Source: Phenylobacterium sp.
GTDB lineage: Bacteria > Pseudomonadota > Alphaproteobacteria > Caulobacterales > Caulobacteraceae
Length of the DNA stretch: 64,000 bases
Direction: 5' to 3'
Assembly (NCBI GenBank): GCA_020401865.1
Contig: JADCAS010000013.1
Location: 51,720-115,719 of the forward strand
A program made the position numbers and the translations under genes. Below, one piece after another: positions 34,396 through 44,244 of the stretch. The first letter of the stretch is position 1. Every line of letters begins with the position of its first letter. The notes under the pieces were generated by a model. It made no database searches and was not told where the DNA came from. It worked only from the letters and a program-made list of their open reading frames with translations.

Positions 34396-35766
34396 TCAAT
34401 AGCCCGGCGGCGGCCTGAATCCTCCATTCAGGGTTTCGATCAGTCCGGCGACGGCCAGGGTCGTTTGGTCGCCCCAGAGGGGGCCGATCACCTGCATGCC
34501 CATGGGCAGGCCCTCGTCTGACAGGGCGACGGGCAGGGCGGTGGCGGGCAGCCCCGGGAGCGTCGCCAGACCGGCCCATACGAGGTGCCGCAGGTAGGCG
34601 ACCTCGACACCGTCCACGGTCAGCTTGCGCGCGCCCATGGGACCGTCGGTCACATGCGGGAAGGCGGGGGTGGGGGCGATAGGCGCCAGCAGGACATCAT
34701 GGTCCTGGAAGAAGCGCGCATAGTCCGCTCTGAGCCGGTGCCGACGCTCGTCCGCAGCCTTCCACTCCTGGTGGCTGGCGGCGTAGGCCGGCGCCATGGC
34801 GGCGTTGAGGAGGTCCCGGTAAAGGGCGTTCTGCTCGGCGAGGTCGGGACCCGGAAGGCCCGGCTCGCTGACCTGCGCCCCCGCCGCCGCGAGGCGGGCG
34901 CCGACCTCTCGGACAGCCGCCTTGCAGGCCGCCGATGTCGGCGCCGCGGAATCCTCGACGTGGATCGCCACCCGCAGGCCCTGGGCCGAATGCGCGCGCG
35001 GCGAGGAGGGCGGCAGGCGGGCGCCGGGAATGCCCCCGGTGGTGACGGCCGTCAGGACGTCCAGGCCCAGGCGGATGTCGGCGACCGAGCGCCCCATCGG
35101 GCCGGCCACCACCAGGTCCATCAGCGCGTGGGCCCAGACGGGCGGTCGGGGACCTTCGCCGAAGCGGTCCACGGCGTTCCAGGTCGGCTTGTGCCCGAAG
35201 ACGCCGTTGTAGTGGCAGGGCACGCGGATGGACCCGCCGATGTCGCTGCCGAGCTCAAGCAGGGTCATGCCGGAGGCCAGGGCGGCCCCCGAGCCACCCG
35301 ACGATCCGCCCGCGGTGCGCTCAGGGTTCCAGGGGTTCCGGCACAGGCCATGGATGTCGTTGTAGCTCTGGATGTCCCCGCCGAACTCCGGAAGGTTGGT
35401 CTTGCCGAAGACCACGGCGCCCGCCGCGCGGAGCGCCGCCACGGCGGGCGCGTCCGCCTCCGGCGTGTAGTCGGCGAGGGGGACATGCCCGGAGGTGGTG
35501 ACCAGGCCCCGGGTGGCGAAGATGTCCTTGATGGTCATGGGCAGGCCATGAAGCGGGCCGGTCAGCCGCCCCTGCCGGCGGGCCTCATCGGCGGCGCGCG
35601 CTTCCCTGAAGGCGTTGTCGACATCCAGGGCGACCACCGCGTTCAGGACGGGATTGAACTTCTCGACCCGCTCCAGCTGGGCGGCCAGGAGGGCCTCGCT
35701 GGTGATGGCGCCGCGGGCCAGGGCGTCCAGGGCATCGGTGGCGGTGGCCGTCGAGAGGTCGATCAT
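34396..35766 (-). CDS. Amidase (amidase-signature family)
   Basis: A 456-residue amidase. The Lys lies in PMTIKDI (about 80), the glycine-serine block is GGSSGGSGAAL (about 153-163), and the nucleophile region is GSDIGGSIRVP. There is no C-terminal AtzF-like domain, so a general amide or aryl-amide hydrolase is more likely than allophanate hydrolase. It ends three bases from the convergent receptor gene. Confidence 0.88.
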   Translation of the reverse strand: MIDLSTATATDALDALARGAITSEALLAAQLERVEKFNPVLNAVVALDVDNAFREARAADEARRQGRLTGPLHGLPMTIKDIFATRGLVTTSGHVPLADYTPEADAPAVAALRAAGAVVFGKTNLPEFGGDIQSYNDIHGLCRNPWNPERTAGGSSGGSGAALASGMTLLELGSDIGGSIRVPCHYNGVFGHKPTWNAVDRFGEGPRPPVWAHALMDLVVAGPMGRSVADIRLGLDVLTAVTTGGIPGARLPPSSPRAHSAQGLRVAIHVEDSAAPTSAACKAAVREVGARLAAAGAQVSEPGLPGPDLAEQNALYRDLLNAAMAPAYAASHQEWKAADERRHRLRADYARFFQDHDVLLAPIAPTPAFPHVTDGPMGARKLTVDGVEVAYLRHLVWAGLATLPGLPATALPVALSDEGLPMGMQVIGPLWGDQTTLAVAGLIETLNGGFRPPPGY

Positions 35767-35770
35767 GGAG

Positions 35771-36652
35771 TCATTCCATCAGGGACTGGAGTTCGGAGAT
35801 GCGGGACAGGGTTAGCCGCGTATCACACCGGAGGCGGGCGGCCTCCCGGGGCATGACCTCGGTGGAGGCTCCCGCCGCCTCGATGTTGCAGTCCGCAGTC
35901 TTCTTGCGCACCCAGGCGCGCTGGATTTCCAGGAACTCGGTACGGGCCTCTTCCGGCAGCGCCTTCCAGACCGCGTTGATTTGCTGGTTGGCCAGCTTGT
36001 TCTCGGCGGCGGCGAGGTCCAGGTCGGCCTTCTGGGCCGCTTCGGTCTGCTTGGCGGTCTCGGCCGCGGCGGCGGCGACCTCGGCCGCCTGGGCCTGGCT
36101 GGCGCCCTCGATCTCGCGACGGGCCAGGTGGGCGCCGACGATCTGGCCCAGAGTGGTGAACATGGGCGCGGCGCCCTCGACCTCGCCGTAGATCTTGTCC
36201 CGCTTGTCGGTAGGCTGGACGCTGTACTCAAGGTCGAAGGTCACGGAGTCTGCCGACCGCTTGAGGCCGGCCTGCGACAGCAGACTGTCCACATCAGGAA
36301 GGTCCAGAAGCCTGCGGGTCTGGTCGGCGTCCTCGATCATCCCCAGGGGGATGATGACCTTGGCGGTTCCCGCGCAGAACCGCTTGGTGCTGTCGGGATC
36401 CTTCTTCGTGGTCCGGATATCCTCAATCACAACCTTCAGCTCCGCGACCGTGGCGCGGATCTTCGAGGCGGCGGACATGCGGGTTCCATCTTCGGCGGCC
36501 AGTTCGGCTTCCGCGGCGTTCTCCACCTGCTCGCGGATGATGGAGGTGATCACATCGCGAGAGGATCCACTCGCGCAATCCGTGGCGGCGACCCCGCAGC
36601 CGGACAAGAGGGCGCCGAGCGCCAGGACGGGGAGGATCGTGACGGACTTCAT
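35771..36652 (-). CDS. LprI-like lipoprotein
   Basis: A 293-residue probable lipoprotein: signal sequence MKSVTILPVLALGALLSGC, with the lipobox cysteine at 19. The middle (about 170-220) is Ala/Glu/Gln-rich and helical, with coiled-coil character. The C-terminal 80 residues (NQQINAVWKALPEEAR..., Cys in CNIE and RCDTR) look like an LprI/DUF1311 domain, known as a lysozyme inhibitor domain in other species. I chose the ATG at 36652 so that the signal sequence starts the protein. It lies four bases downstream of the amidase in the reading direction of the opposite gene order, so it may share a transcript. Confidence 0.78.
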   Translation of the reverse strand: MKSVTILPVLALGALLSGCGVAATDCASGSSRDVITSIIREQVENAAEAELAAEDGTRMSAASKIRATVAELKVVIEDIRTTKKDPDSTKRFCAGTAKVIIPLGMIEDADQTRRLLDLPDVDSLLSQAGLKRSADSVTFDLEYSVQPTDKRDKIYGEVEGAAPMFTTLGQIVGAHLARREIEGASQAQAAEVAAAAAETAKQTEAAQKADLDLAAAENKLANQQINAVWKALPEEARTEFLEIQRAWVRKKTADCNIEAAGASTEVMPREAARLRCDTRLTLSRISELQSLME

Positions 36653-36723
36653 TCCTCTGCTCTCCCAGCCATTTTCCCGCACAAAACCTAGGGACCAGTC
36701 GTTAACCGGGCGGAAAAGCCGCC

Positions 36724-37311
36724 TCAGGGGCCCGAAGGCCTTAGGCGCGCTGCCGCCGCCTCCAGGATCACGGCCTCGGCCTCGCGCCGCGACAAGCCCT
36801 GCTCGCGCCGCAGGCGGGACCAGGCCTCGAAGCTGAGCAGCAGGTCCAGGGCTTCCATCCGGCCGGGGTCAGCGCAGGCGTCCGGCAGGTCCCTGGCCAG
36901 GGCCTGCCTGAGATTGGCGACCATCCGGGCATGCCCGCGCGCCAGGAAATCCGAACGGTGTCGATGTGCTGTCGAGGCGTGCTTGAAGGGGAAGATCCGC
37001 TCGTAGGCCTCGGCCCGCCGAGAGACGATCTCCGCAAGCCGCCCGGCCTCGTCGCCGGACCCCAGGGGCTGCGACACCAGGTCCGAGAGCTCGCCTTCGA
37101 TGGTGCGGCTCATCTCCGCGTACAGGCTGTCCATGTCGCGGAAGTGGCGGAAGACCGTCCTCAGACCGACTTCGGCTCGGGCGGCCACGCGCTCGGCTCC
37201 CGGAGCGACCTCGCCCTCGCGCATGAGATCCAGCATGGCCGCGACGATGCGATCACGGCTGTCCAGGCCGCGCCGCCGCCGTCCATCCGTTTCCAGGCCT
37301 TTGGGGGTCAT
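36724..37311 (-). CDS. TetR-family regulator
   Basis: A 195-residue TetR protein: helix-turn-helix around 25-60, with GLRTVFRHFRDMDSLYAEM. It overlaps the GST gene by one base (TGATG), so it is co-transcribed with it and probably regulates that operon. The ligand is unknown. Confidence 0.85.
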   Translation of the reverse strand: MTPKGLETDGRRRRGLDSRDRIVAAMLDLMREGEVAPGAERVAARAEVGLRTVFRHFRDMDSLYAEMSRTIEGELSDLVSQPLGSGDEAGRLAEIVSRRAEAYERIFPFKHASTAHRHRSDFLARGHARMVANLRQALARDLPDACADPGRMEALDLLLSFEAWSRLRREQGLSRREAEAVILEAAAARLRPSGP

Positions 37312-38333
37312 CAGGCCAGAAGAGCCTCGCAGCCGGTCCCGTCAAGGGCTGCGTCCACGATCTTCCGGGCCTCTGGGGCGAGTGCGGCGCGCCCGTCCCT
37401 CAGGGCCTTGAGGCACTTAGCCTGGTAGGGGAAGGGCTGCTGGGTCCAGGCCTGGCCGTCGACCTCGGTGGAGACCTCCGCGGCGCCGGACATCACCGCC
37501 CGGGCGTTGGCCAGCATGACCGGGGTGTAGACCCGCCCGATCTCGCACAGGAGGGCCTTCAGGGTCGGCGGCGGGTTCGCCGCGTCGATCCAGTCCGCCG
37601 CATTGGGCTCCACACCGGACTGGTCCTCCATCATGCCCACCCAGGCAGTCACCCGTGGGGCGATGGAGAGGGTGAGGGCGGCGGGGGTGGGATCGAACTC
37701 CGCCAGCTGGGTCAGCTGACCGTAGGTCGCAAAGTCGCTGGCGCCGGGCCGCCTGCCCATCAGATAGGGCATGACCCGCAGGTGGGCCTCAAACGCCTCC
37801 AGGAAGCGGCGGTAGCTGGCCTCGATGATGGGGCCAGTGACATCGTTGGACCCGACATAGCGAAGCCGGCCGATCTGTCGCTCGGCGACGGCCCTCCCGC
37901 GCTCGGCAAGATCCGCATCCGGAACGGACAACCCGCGCCAGCAGGGCAGGATGGCCGAGGCCTTGGCGATATCGGCGGCGTACGCCCAGCGGTAATGGAA
38001 CATGGCCTTGGTCAGCCACTCATCGGCATAGTCCTCGATCAGCGCGTCGAGGAAGGCCAGGGCGGCGTCGCCGGGGATCAGGCTGCGATCGCCGTGCTCC
38101 CGCTCGAACCGGCGGATCAGGGGCGTGGAGTCCGTCACCGCTTCCAGCGCGCCGTCGGCGCCCGGCAGATAGAAGGTGGGGAGCAGGGGCACCTTGGCCC
38201 TGGGCAGGTCCGCCAGGGCCGGGTTCGAGACGATCAGGTACCGGTAGGGGATCCTGCGGTAGCGCAGAACCGCCAGCATCTTGCGGGTGTAGGGCGATCC
38301 GGGGGCGCCGGAGAGGGCGACGGGCTCGGTCAT
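37311..38333 (-). CDS. Glutathione S-transferase family protein
   Basis: A 340-residue protein with an N-terminal thioredoxin-like domain (GAPGSPYTRKMLAVL..., KVPLLPTFY, DSTPLIRRFE), which is the GST N-domain glutathione site, and a long helical C-terminal part. It is longer than most GSTs (200-230 residues), with extra sequence between 115 and 200 and at the end. It is coupled to the downstream TetR gene. Confidence 0.82.
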   Translation of the reverse strand: MTEPVALSGAPGSPYTRKMLAVLRYRRIPYRYLIVSNPALADLPRAKVPLLPTFYLPGADGALEAVTDSTPLIRRFEREHGDRSLIPGDAALAFLDALIEDYADEWLTKAMFHYRWAYAADIAKASAILPCWRGLSVPDADLAERGRAVAERQIGRLRYVGSNDVTGPIIEASYRRFLEAFEAHLRVMPYLMGRRPGASDFATYGQLTQLAEFDPTPAALTLSIAPRVTAWVGMMEDQSGVEPNAADWIDAANPPPTLKALLCEIGRVYTPVMLANARAVMSGAAEVSTEVDGQAWTQQPFPYQAKCLKALRDGRAALAPEARKIVDAALDGTGCEALLA

Positions 38334-38347
38334 GGCGGGGCTCCTGG

Positions 38348-39427
38348 TCAGCGAAGGCGGTGGGTGTGACGGATGTCCGCGGACCCCGCAGGCAGGGAGA
38401 TCATGTCGCCGTCCCGGCCGACGCGGACCGGACCGTCAAAGATTTTCCGGCTGTCGCCCAGGAAAGGCCCCTCCAGCGCCCGGAGGGGGAGGGGCGGGAC
38501 AATGTGGGTCAGCAGCAGGTAGCGGACCTTGGCCCTGCCGGCGAGCGCTGCGATGGCCTCCGGGTCGGCGTGGTAGTCGGTGATGTCGGCGAAGATCTTC
38601 ACCAGGTTGGCCCGGCCGGCCCGCTCCGCTGCGGCCTTCTGGAGGCCGACAAGGCGAAGGGACAGGGCTTCGTGGACCAGCAGGTCTGCATTTCGCGCCG
38701 CCTGCTCGACGCTGGCCGTGATGTCGGTGTCGCCGCTGATCACCGCCTTGCGGCCCTTGTACTCCACGATGTAACCGACAGCGGGCGAGACGGGCGCATG
38801 ATCCACGGGGAAGGCCCTGATCTTCAGGTCCGGTTCATCGATCAGGGTGACCTGGGCCGGACCAGTCCCGATCGCAAAGGGCCGGGCCTCACCGCCAAAG
38901 CCCGACGGCGGGACGACAGCTTCTCCATGGTGGGCGATCCGGTAGCCCCGGTCCGGGCCGTAGGCGGTCATCAGGCCAGAGACCACGGTCTCGACCCCAG
39001 TCGGGCCATGCACGGGCACGGGGGTCTTCGCAGCGCCGCCCGCCCAGTGCTGCAGCATCAACTCGCCCAGACCGTCGATGTGGTCGGAGTGGAAATGGGT
39101 CAGGAAGACCCGCTCGACCCGCGCCGGGGCCATGCCCATCAGGGTCAGGTTCCGCACTGAGCCGGCGCCGGAGTCAAAGACGAAAAGCCGCTCTCCCGCC
39201 AGGACCGCTGTGCAGGGCCCGGCCCGGGTGGGGTCCGGCATGGGGGAGCCCGAGCCGCAGAGGGCGACATGCAGGCCGTCCGGCAGTCCGTCTGCGGGGG
39301 CGGCGGCGAGGTTGCGATCCATCGCGCGGGCCATGGCCCGCATGGCGATCTCCCCCCGCAGGAGCCAGGCCGCCGACAGAGCCAGAACGACCAGCCCCAC
39401 CAAGGCCAGGACAATGCGCTTCGACAT
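38348..39427 (-). CDS. Metallo-beta-lactamase-fold hydrolase, membrane-anchored
   Basis: A 359-residue protein. An N-terminal hydrophobic segment (about 4-25) is either a signal peptide or an anchor. The zinc motif is HFHSDHIDG (about 115), with later His in DHAPVSP and SGDTDIT, and LLTHIVPP near the end. The arrangement resembles RNase Z or arylsulfatase-type MBL enzymes (VALCGSGSPMPDP opening). I start at the ATG 39425-39427, which has AGGGGGCG upstream, rather than at 39493. Confidence 0.84.
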   Translation of the reverse strand: MSKRIVLALVGLVVLALSAAWLLRGEIAMRAMARAMDRNLAAAPADGLPDGLHVALCGSGSPMPDPTRAGPCTAVLAGERLFVFDSGAGSVRNLTLMGMAPARVERVFLTHFHSDHIDGLGELMLQHWAGGAAKTPVPVHGPTGVETVVSGLMTAYGPDRGYRIAHHGEAVVPPSGFGGEARPFAIGTGPAQVTLIDEPDLKIRAFPVDHAPVSPAVGYIVEYKGRKAVISGDTDITASVEQAARNADLLVHEALSLRLVGLQKAAAERAGRANLVKIFADITDYHADPEAIAALAGRAKVRYLLLTHIVPPLPLRALEGPFLGDSRKIFDGPVRVGRDGDMISLPAGSADIRHTHRLR

Positions 39428-39556
39428 AGGTCGCCCCCTCCGCGCCCACCGGCGCTTGACCCGCCCGCTCGGTAATGGCACGGCTATTGCCATTAGTTTC
39501 CCGCGAAGGCGGACCTGTCAACCACAACCGGGCGCGACGCCCTTGGGAGACGCTGA

Positions 39557-40459
39557 ATGAAGGTCCTGAGAACCCCGGAGTCGCGCTTTGAAGGACTCGC
39601 CGACTGGCCCTTCGGCGCTCATTATGTCGACATCCGCGGCTCGGGCGACGTCGCCCTGCGTATGGCCTATGTCGACGAGGGGCCCCGCGACGGCGCCCCT
39701 GTCCTGCTGATGCACGGCGAACCGTCCTGGTCCTATCTCTATCGCCACATCATCCCGCGTCTCGTGGCTCAGGGTCACAGGGTCCTGGCCCCGGACCTCA
39801 TCGGCTTTGGCCGTTCCGACAAGCCGGCGTCCCGCGCCGACTACACCTATGAGCGTCATGTCGACTGGATGAGCCAGTGGTTCCTCGCGCTCGACCTCAA
39901 GGACGTGGTCCTGTTCTGCCAGGACTGGGGCGGCCTGATCGGCCTGCGCCTCGTCGCCGCCTTCCCGGACCGATTTGCAGGCGTCATCGCCGGCAACACC
40001 AGCCTTCCCGTGGGCGGCGGGTCCAGCCCGGGCTTTGACGCCTGGCTGCACATGTCCCAGACCATCCCTGTCATGCCCATCGGCGGCATCCTCAACATGG
40101 GGACGACCCGTGAGCTCTCCGCCGACGAGATCGCCGCCTACGACGCGCCCTTCCCGGACGAGAGCTTCAAGGAGGGCGCCCGCCAGTTCCCGGCCCTGGT
40201 GCCGATCACGGCGGAGCATGGCTCGGTGGCCGAGAACCAGGAGGCGTGGAAGGTCCTGGAGACCTTCGAGAAACCCTTCCTGACCGCCTTCAGCGACAAT
40301 GACCCGGTCACCAAGGGTGCGGAGGCGGCCTTCAAGGCCCGCGTGCCGGGAGCCCGGAACGAGGCCCACGTCATCCTGCCCGGCGGGCACTTCCTTCAGG
40401 AGGACAGCCCCGCCGCCATCGCCGACCTGCTGGACGACATGGTCCGGCGCACCCGCTGA
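39557..40459 (+). CDS. Haloalkane dehalogenase
   Basis: A 300-residue alpha/beta hydrolase of the haloalkane dehalogenase class. [11 protein letters not shown] carries the oxyanion region, the nucleophile is Asp123 with halide-binding Trp124 (CQDWGG), and the base His is in GGHFLQED. The Asp nucleophile, rather than Ser, is decisive for the family; which halogenated substrate it cleaves is not seen. It is divergent from the MBL gene and 20 bases before the DUF1330 gene, so they probably form one transcript. Confidence 0.86.
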   Translation: MKVLRTPESRFEGLADWPFGAHYVDIRGSGDVALRMAYVDEGPRDGAPVLLMHGEPSWSYLYRHIIPRLVAQGHRVLAPDLIGFGRSDKPASRADYTYERHVDWMSQWFLALDLKDVVLFCQDWGGLIGLRLVAAFPDRFAGVIAGNTSLPVGGGSSPGFDAWLHMSQTIPVMPIGGILNMGTTRELSADEIAAYDAPFPDESFKEGARQFPALVPITAEHGSVAENQEAWKVLETFEKPFLTAFSDNDPVTKGAEAAFKARVPGARNEAHVILPGGHFLQEDSPAAIADLLDDMVRRTR

Positions 40460-40479
40460 TCCCCGAACGGAGCCGCAAA

Positions 40480-40899
40480 ATGAAAGTCGTAAACGCCGTC
40501 TATCCGCCCCCCGAGCAGGCCATGGCCTTCTTCTCTGCCGCGGAGGACGGGCCGTTCGTCATGGTCAACCTGCTGAAGTTCAAGCCTAAGGCTGAATACG
40601 AGGACGGCTCCAACGCCCATCTCACCGGCGCAGAGGCCTACGCCCTCTATGGCGAGGGGGTGCGCCAGCTGGTCGAAGCCCGCGGCGGGCGCATCCGCTT
40701 TTCCGGCCGGGTCACAAGCCTGATGATCGGCGAGGTCGAGGAGCTCTGGGACGCGGTCGCCCTGGCCGAATACCCGTCCTTGGCCGCCTTTCGCGAGATG
40801 GCCATGTCCGAGGACATGGGAAAGATCGACCACCACCGCCGGGCGGGCCTGGCGGGACAGCTGAACATCCGCACCAAGGCCGCGCCCGGCTTCGAGTGA
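40480..40899 (+). CDS. DUF1330 family protein
   Basis: A 139-residue protein with FVMVNLLKFKPKA and the later AVALAEYPSLAAFREMAMS of the DUF1330/dimeric alpha-beta barrel group. The fold suggests a small enzyme or monooxygenase-like barrel, but the function is unknown. It follows the dehalogenase by 20 bases on the same strand. Confidence 0.78.
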   Translation: MKVVNAVYPPPEQAMAFFSAAEDGPFVMVNLLKFKPKAEYEDGSNAHLTGAEAYALYGEGVRQLVEARGGRIRFSGRVTSLMIGEVEELWDAVALAEYPSLAAFREMAMSEDMGKIDHHRRAGLAGQLNIRTKAAPGFE

Positions 40900-41757
40900 T
40901 CAGAACTCGGGGTCGACCCAGTCGGGGAAGACATCCGGGAGGCTGGAGACGCGGTCGGTGAAATTGGCCGGCCGCTTTTCGAAGAAGCTCTTCACGCCCT
41001 CGACGGCGTCGTCCGAGCCGCCGCGGGCCATGAGCGCCCGGCTCTCGGCCCGGTGCGCCTCCATGGGGTGGCTGGCCCCCAGCATCCGCCAGCAGAGCTG
41101 CCGGGTCAGGGCGGTGGAGACCGGGGCGGTGTGATCGGCGTACTCATGGGCCAGGGCCCTGGCGGCGTCCATCAGCGACTCCGGCGGGTGCAGGCTGGAG
41201 ACCAGCCCTTTTTCCAGCGCCTCGGACGCGGGGAAGACCCGGCCGGAGTAGATCCAGTCGAGGGTGGCGGGCATCCCCACCAGGCGCGGGAGGAAGAAGG
41301 ACGAGGCGCCTTCCATGATGATGCCCCGGCGGTTGAACACGAGGCCGAAGCGGGCGTCCGTCGAGGCGATCCGCACGTCCATGGGCAGGATCATGGTGAC
41401 GCCGACGCCGACGGCGGCGCCATTGATGGCGCCGATCACCGGCTTCAGGCTGTCGAAAATGCGCAAGGTGACGAGGCCCGCAGTGTCGCGCCGGACCGGC
41501 GTGTCCTTGTCCGGTTTGGCGGCGCCGAAGGTCTGGCTGCCGCCGGACAGGTCGGCCCCCGCGCAGAAGGCCCGGCCGGAGCCAGTCACGATCACCGCCC
41601 GGACGTCGTCGTCGGCGTCGGTCAGGTCGAAGGCGGCCTGCAGGTCGTTGCACATCTGCAGGGTCCAGGCGTTCATCCGCTCAGGCCGATGCAGGGTGAT
41701 GGTCGCGATGTGGTCCTCAACCGAATAGAGGATCGTCTCGAAGGTGGGCGTGGACAT
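40900..41757 (-). CDS. Enoyl-CoA hydratase/isomerase family protein
   Basis: A 285-residue crotonase-fold protein. The oxyanion-hole segments are CAGADLSG and NGAAVGVGVTMIL; a Glu in IMEGASSFFLP is a candidate catalytic residue. It hydrates or isomerises an unsaturated acyl-CoA. It is convergent with DUF1330, and the SDR gene lies 20 bases upstream on the same strand, so it is probably co-transcribed with the SDR. Confidence 0.87.
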   Translation of the reverse strand: MSTPTFETILYSVEDHIATITLHRPERMNAWTLQMCNDLQAAFDLTDADDDVRAVIVTGSGRAFCAGADLSGGSQTFGAAKPDKDTPVRRDTAGLVTLRIFDSLKPVIGAINGAAVGVGVTMILPMDVRIASTDARFGLVFNRRGIIMEGASSFFLPRLVGMPATLDWIYSGRVFPASEALEKGLVSSLHPPESLMDAARALAHEYADHTAPVSTALTRQLCWRMLGASHPMEAHRAESRALMARGGSDDAVEGVKSFFEKRPANFTDRVSSLPDVFPDWVDPEF

Positions 41758-41777
41758 GGCGATCTGGCCTTTCGGGA

Positions 41778-42542
41778 TCAGGGGCGGAGGCGGGCGCGGA
41801 CCGGTCCGCCGTCAATGCGGATCAGGGCGCCGTTGGTGAAGCTGGACGTCTCACTGGCCAGCCAGAGGGCGGCGGGGACCATTTCCTTGGGAAGGCCCAC
41901 CCGCATGCCGCCCTTGGTCCAGCCCGGATTGTCGTGGTCCGGCGGATCGGCCCAGTGTTCGGCCACATCGGTGGCGAAGGGGCCCACGCAGATGGTGTTG
42001 ACCCGCACGTTCGGGCTGTAGGCGGCGGCGAAGCCGGTGGTCAGGACGTTCAGCGCCGCCTTGGCGCCGGCGTAGGGCAGGGCGTAGGGTGAAGCCTCCA
42101 GCGAGGCGATACTGGAGATGTTGATGATCGAGCCGCCGTCCCCCCGGTGCATCCGCGCGCCCACCAGGGCGGAGAGGCGGAATGGGCCCTTGAAGTTGAC
42201 CCCGATCACCTTGTCGAAATTGTCCTCGGTGACCTCCTCCAGAGAGGGATAGAGGGGCGACATGCCGGCGTTGTTGATGAGCACGTCGATCCGGCCGAAG
42301 CGCCGGTAGACGGCGTCGACCATGGGCTCGATCTCGTCCCAGTTGGCCACATGGCAGCGGTGGGCGAAGGTCTCGACGCCCAGCTTGGCCAGCTCTGCAG
42401 CGGTTTCTTCGCAGGCGGGCAGCTTGCGCGAGACGATGGCGAGGTTCGCGCCCGCCTCGGCGAAGGCCTGGGCCATGGCGCGCCCGAGGCCCCGTGATCC
42501 GCCGGTGATCAGCACCACCTTGCCGCGCAGGTTGAAGTCCAT
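41778..42542 (-). CDS. Short-chain dehydrogenase/reductase
   Basis: A 254-residue classical SDR: TGGSRGLGRA (cofactor), NNAG, catalytic Ser in ISSIASLEAS, and YAGAK for the Tyr-x3-Lys pair. Position 18 of strand 2 is Arg-Lys (SRK), which suggests NADP(H). The ATG at 42542 begins MDFNLRGKVVLITGG, a standard N-terminus, and is preferred to the start at 42686. Neighbours suggest oxidation of a 3-hydroxyacyl-CoA or similar. Confidence 0.87.
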   Translation of the reverse strand: MDFNLRGKVVLITGGSRGLGRAMAQAFAEAGANLAIVSRKLPACEETAAELAKLGVETFAHRCHVANWDEIEPMVDAVYRRFGRIDVLINNAGMSPLYPSLEEVTEDNFDKVIGVNFKGPFRLSALVGARMHRGDGGSIINISSIASLEASPYALPYAGAKAALNVLTTGFAAAYSPNVRVNTICVGPFATDVAEHWADPPDHDNPGWTKGGMRVGLPKEMVPAALWLASETSSFTNGALIRIDGGPVRARLRP

Positions 42543-42598
42543 GGTTCCGCCCTCCCTGGCGCCGGTTTGGGCCAGCAAGGCGGGGCCGGGCCCGCCTG

Positions 42599-44230
42599 TC
42601 AATGCTGACCGGGCGTCACCCCGGCGGCGGGCGGCTTCACGCAGACCCAGCGGGCGCGGTGGAAGTTCTCGACATTGTCGGTCCACCCCGTGATCCTGGG
42701 CGAGACCAGGGCCCGGCTGACCACCTGGAAGACCGGCAGAATCCCCTCTTCATCCAGCAGCAACTGTTCAGCCTCTGCCAGCATGCGGCTACGCCGGACC
42801 GCGTCGGGCTCCCGGTCGGCCTGGTCCAGCAGGGCGTCGTAGCGGGGATTGTTGTAGCCGGTGTAGTTCTGCTGGCCGGTGTCGGACCGGAACAGGCCCA
42901 GGAAGGTCAGAGGGTCGTTGAAGTCGGCGTACCAGCTCATCATGCCGGCCTGGAAGTCCTTTTGCCGGTAGGCGGCGAAGGCGATCTGGCCCTCATTTTG
43001 TACGGTCGTGACCTTCAGGCCCAGGGCGGTCCAGTCCGCCGCCACAGCCTGGGCGATCAGAAGGGTGTCCGGCGAATTGCCCACCTTGAGCTCCACCGAA
43101 AGCGGCCTTCCGGGACCATAGCCGGCCTCCGCCAGCAGCCGGCGGGCTTCGGCCTGGCGCTGCGGGAACGGCATGTCCGCCCACCTCAGGCGCACGCCCT
43201 CGCCATGGCCCGCCGTCGCTGGCGGCACGAAGCTGTAGGCGGGCTTCTGACCGGCCCTCATGAGCTTGCCGGTGATGAACTCACGGTCGACACCCATGGA
43301 AAGGGCGCGCCGCACCCGGATGTCCTGGAAGGCGGGCACGCCCGGGACGTTCAGGGCGATGTAGAAGGTCGCCAGGGCGGGATAGGTCCGGACATAGCCC
43401 GGCAGGGTGTCGCGAAGCCGCTGGACCCGGCTGGACTGGAAGTTGGTGTTCAGGTCGAGCTCGCCGCGGGCGACCCGGCGCTCGGCCATCACCGAGTCCG
43501 GCGTCGGGAAATAGTGGATCTGGTCCACGCAGACGGAAGGCGCGTCGTAGAACGCCGGGTTCTTGACCACCCGGATGTGGTCGCCCAGCTTCCAGTCCAT
43601 CAGCCTGAAGGCCCCGTTCCCCACGAAGTTTTCCGGGCGCGTCCAGGCGTCGCCATGCGCCTTCACCGCGTGGGCGGGGACGGGGAAGAAACTCTGGTGT
43701 TTCAGGAGGGCCGGCAGGTAGGGCGCAGGATGCTCAAGCGTAAGCTCCAGGGTCAGGTCGTCGAGGGCCTTCACGCCCAGGCTTTCCGGTCCCGCCTTGC
43801 CCTCGTTCACGGCCTGGCCATTCCGGATCAGGTACAGGAGGTAGGCGTATCCCGAGGCTGTGGCCGGATCGAGCATGCGCCGGTAGGCGAAGACGAAGTC
43901 GTTCGCCGTGACGGGCCGGCCGTCGCTCCAGGTCGAGGGCCTGAGGCGGAAGGTCCAGGTCAGGCCGTCAGGCGAGACCACGTAGCTCTGCGCCAGGGCC
44001 GGTATCGGCGTCGCTTCCGGGCTGTCGGTGAAGAGGCCGGTGAAAAGATCGCCGATGATGGCGTACTCGTCGACCAGGGTCGCCTTCTGGGGATCGAGGG
44101 ACCCGGCCTCGGTATTGTTTCCCCAGGCCAGGCAGACCTTGCCATCGGGGCAGGGCGGTCGGCTGACCTTCGGCTGGCAGCCGATGACGGCGAGGGTGCA
44201 GGTGAGGGCGATGAGGACGGGAAGCTTCAC
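42599..44230 (-). CDS. Oligopeptide/dipeptide ABC substrate-binding lipoprotein
   Basis: A 543-residue periplasmic binding protein of the OppA/DppA/SBP_bac_5 class. The lipobox is VIGC, with Cys18, followed by LAWGNNTEAGSLDPQKAT and the TLTWTFRLRP-like core. The C-terminal part contains QNYTGYNNPRYDALLDQA. The permease genes of an Opp system are not next to it; the upstream neighbour is a MacB-like export permease. It is therefore either an orphan binding protein or works with a remote importer. Confidence 0.85.
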   Translation of the reverse strand: MKLPVLIALTCTLAVIGCQPKVSRPPCPDGKVCLAWGNNTEAGSLDPQKATLVDEYAIIGDLFTGLFTDSPEATPIPALAQSYVVSPDGLTWTFRLRPSTWSDGRPVTANDFVFAYRRMLDPATASGYAYLLYLIRNGQAVNEGKAGPESLGVKALDDLTLELTLEHPAPYLPALLKHQSFFPVPAHAVKAHGDAWTRPENFVGNGAFRLMDWKLGDHIRVVKNPAFYDAPSVCVDQIHYFPTPDSVMAERRVARGELDLNTNFQSSRVQRLRDTLPGYVRTYPALATFYIALNVPGVPAFQDIRVRRALSMGVDREFITGKLMRAGQKPAYSFVPPATAGHGEGVRLRWADMPFPQRQAEARRLLAEAGYGPGRPLSVELKVGNSPDTLLIAQAVAADWTALGLKVTTVQNEGQIAFAAYRQKDFQAGMMSWYADFNDPLTFLGLFRSDTGQQNYTGYNNPRYDALLDQADREPDAVRRSRMLAEAEQLLLDEEGILPVFQVVSRALVSPRITGWTDNVENFHRARWVCVKPPAAGVTPGQH

Positions 44231-44244
44231 GTTCGGATCCGGGG

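Noticed and set aside
34396..35766. Second allophanate hydrolase
   Set aside because: It has the amidase signature but lacks the C-terminal domain typical of AtzF, and no carboxylase is adjacent.
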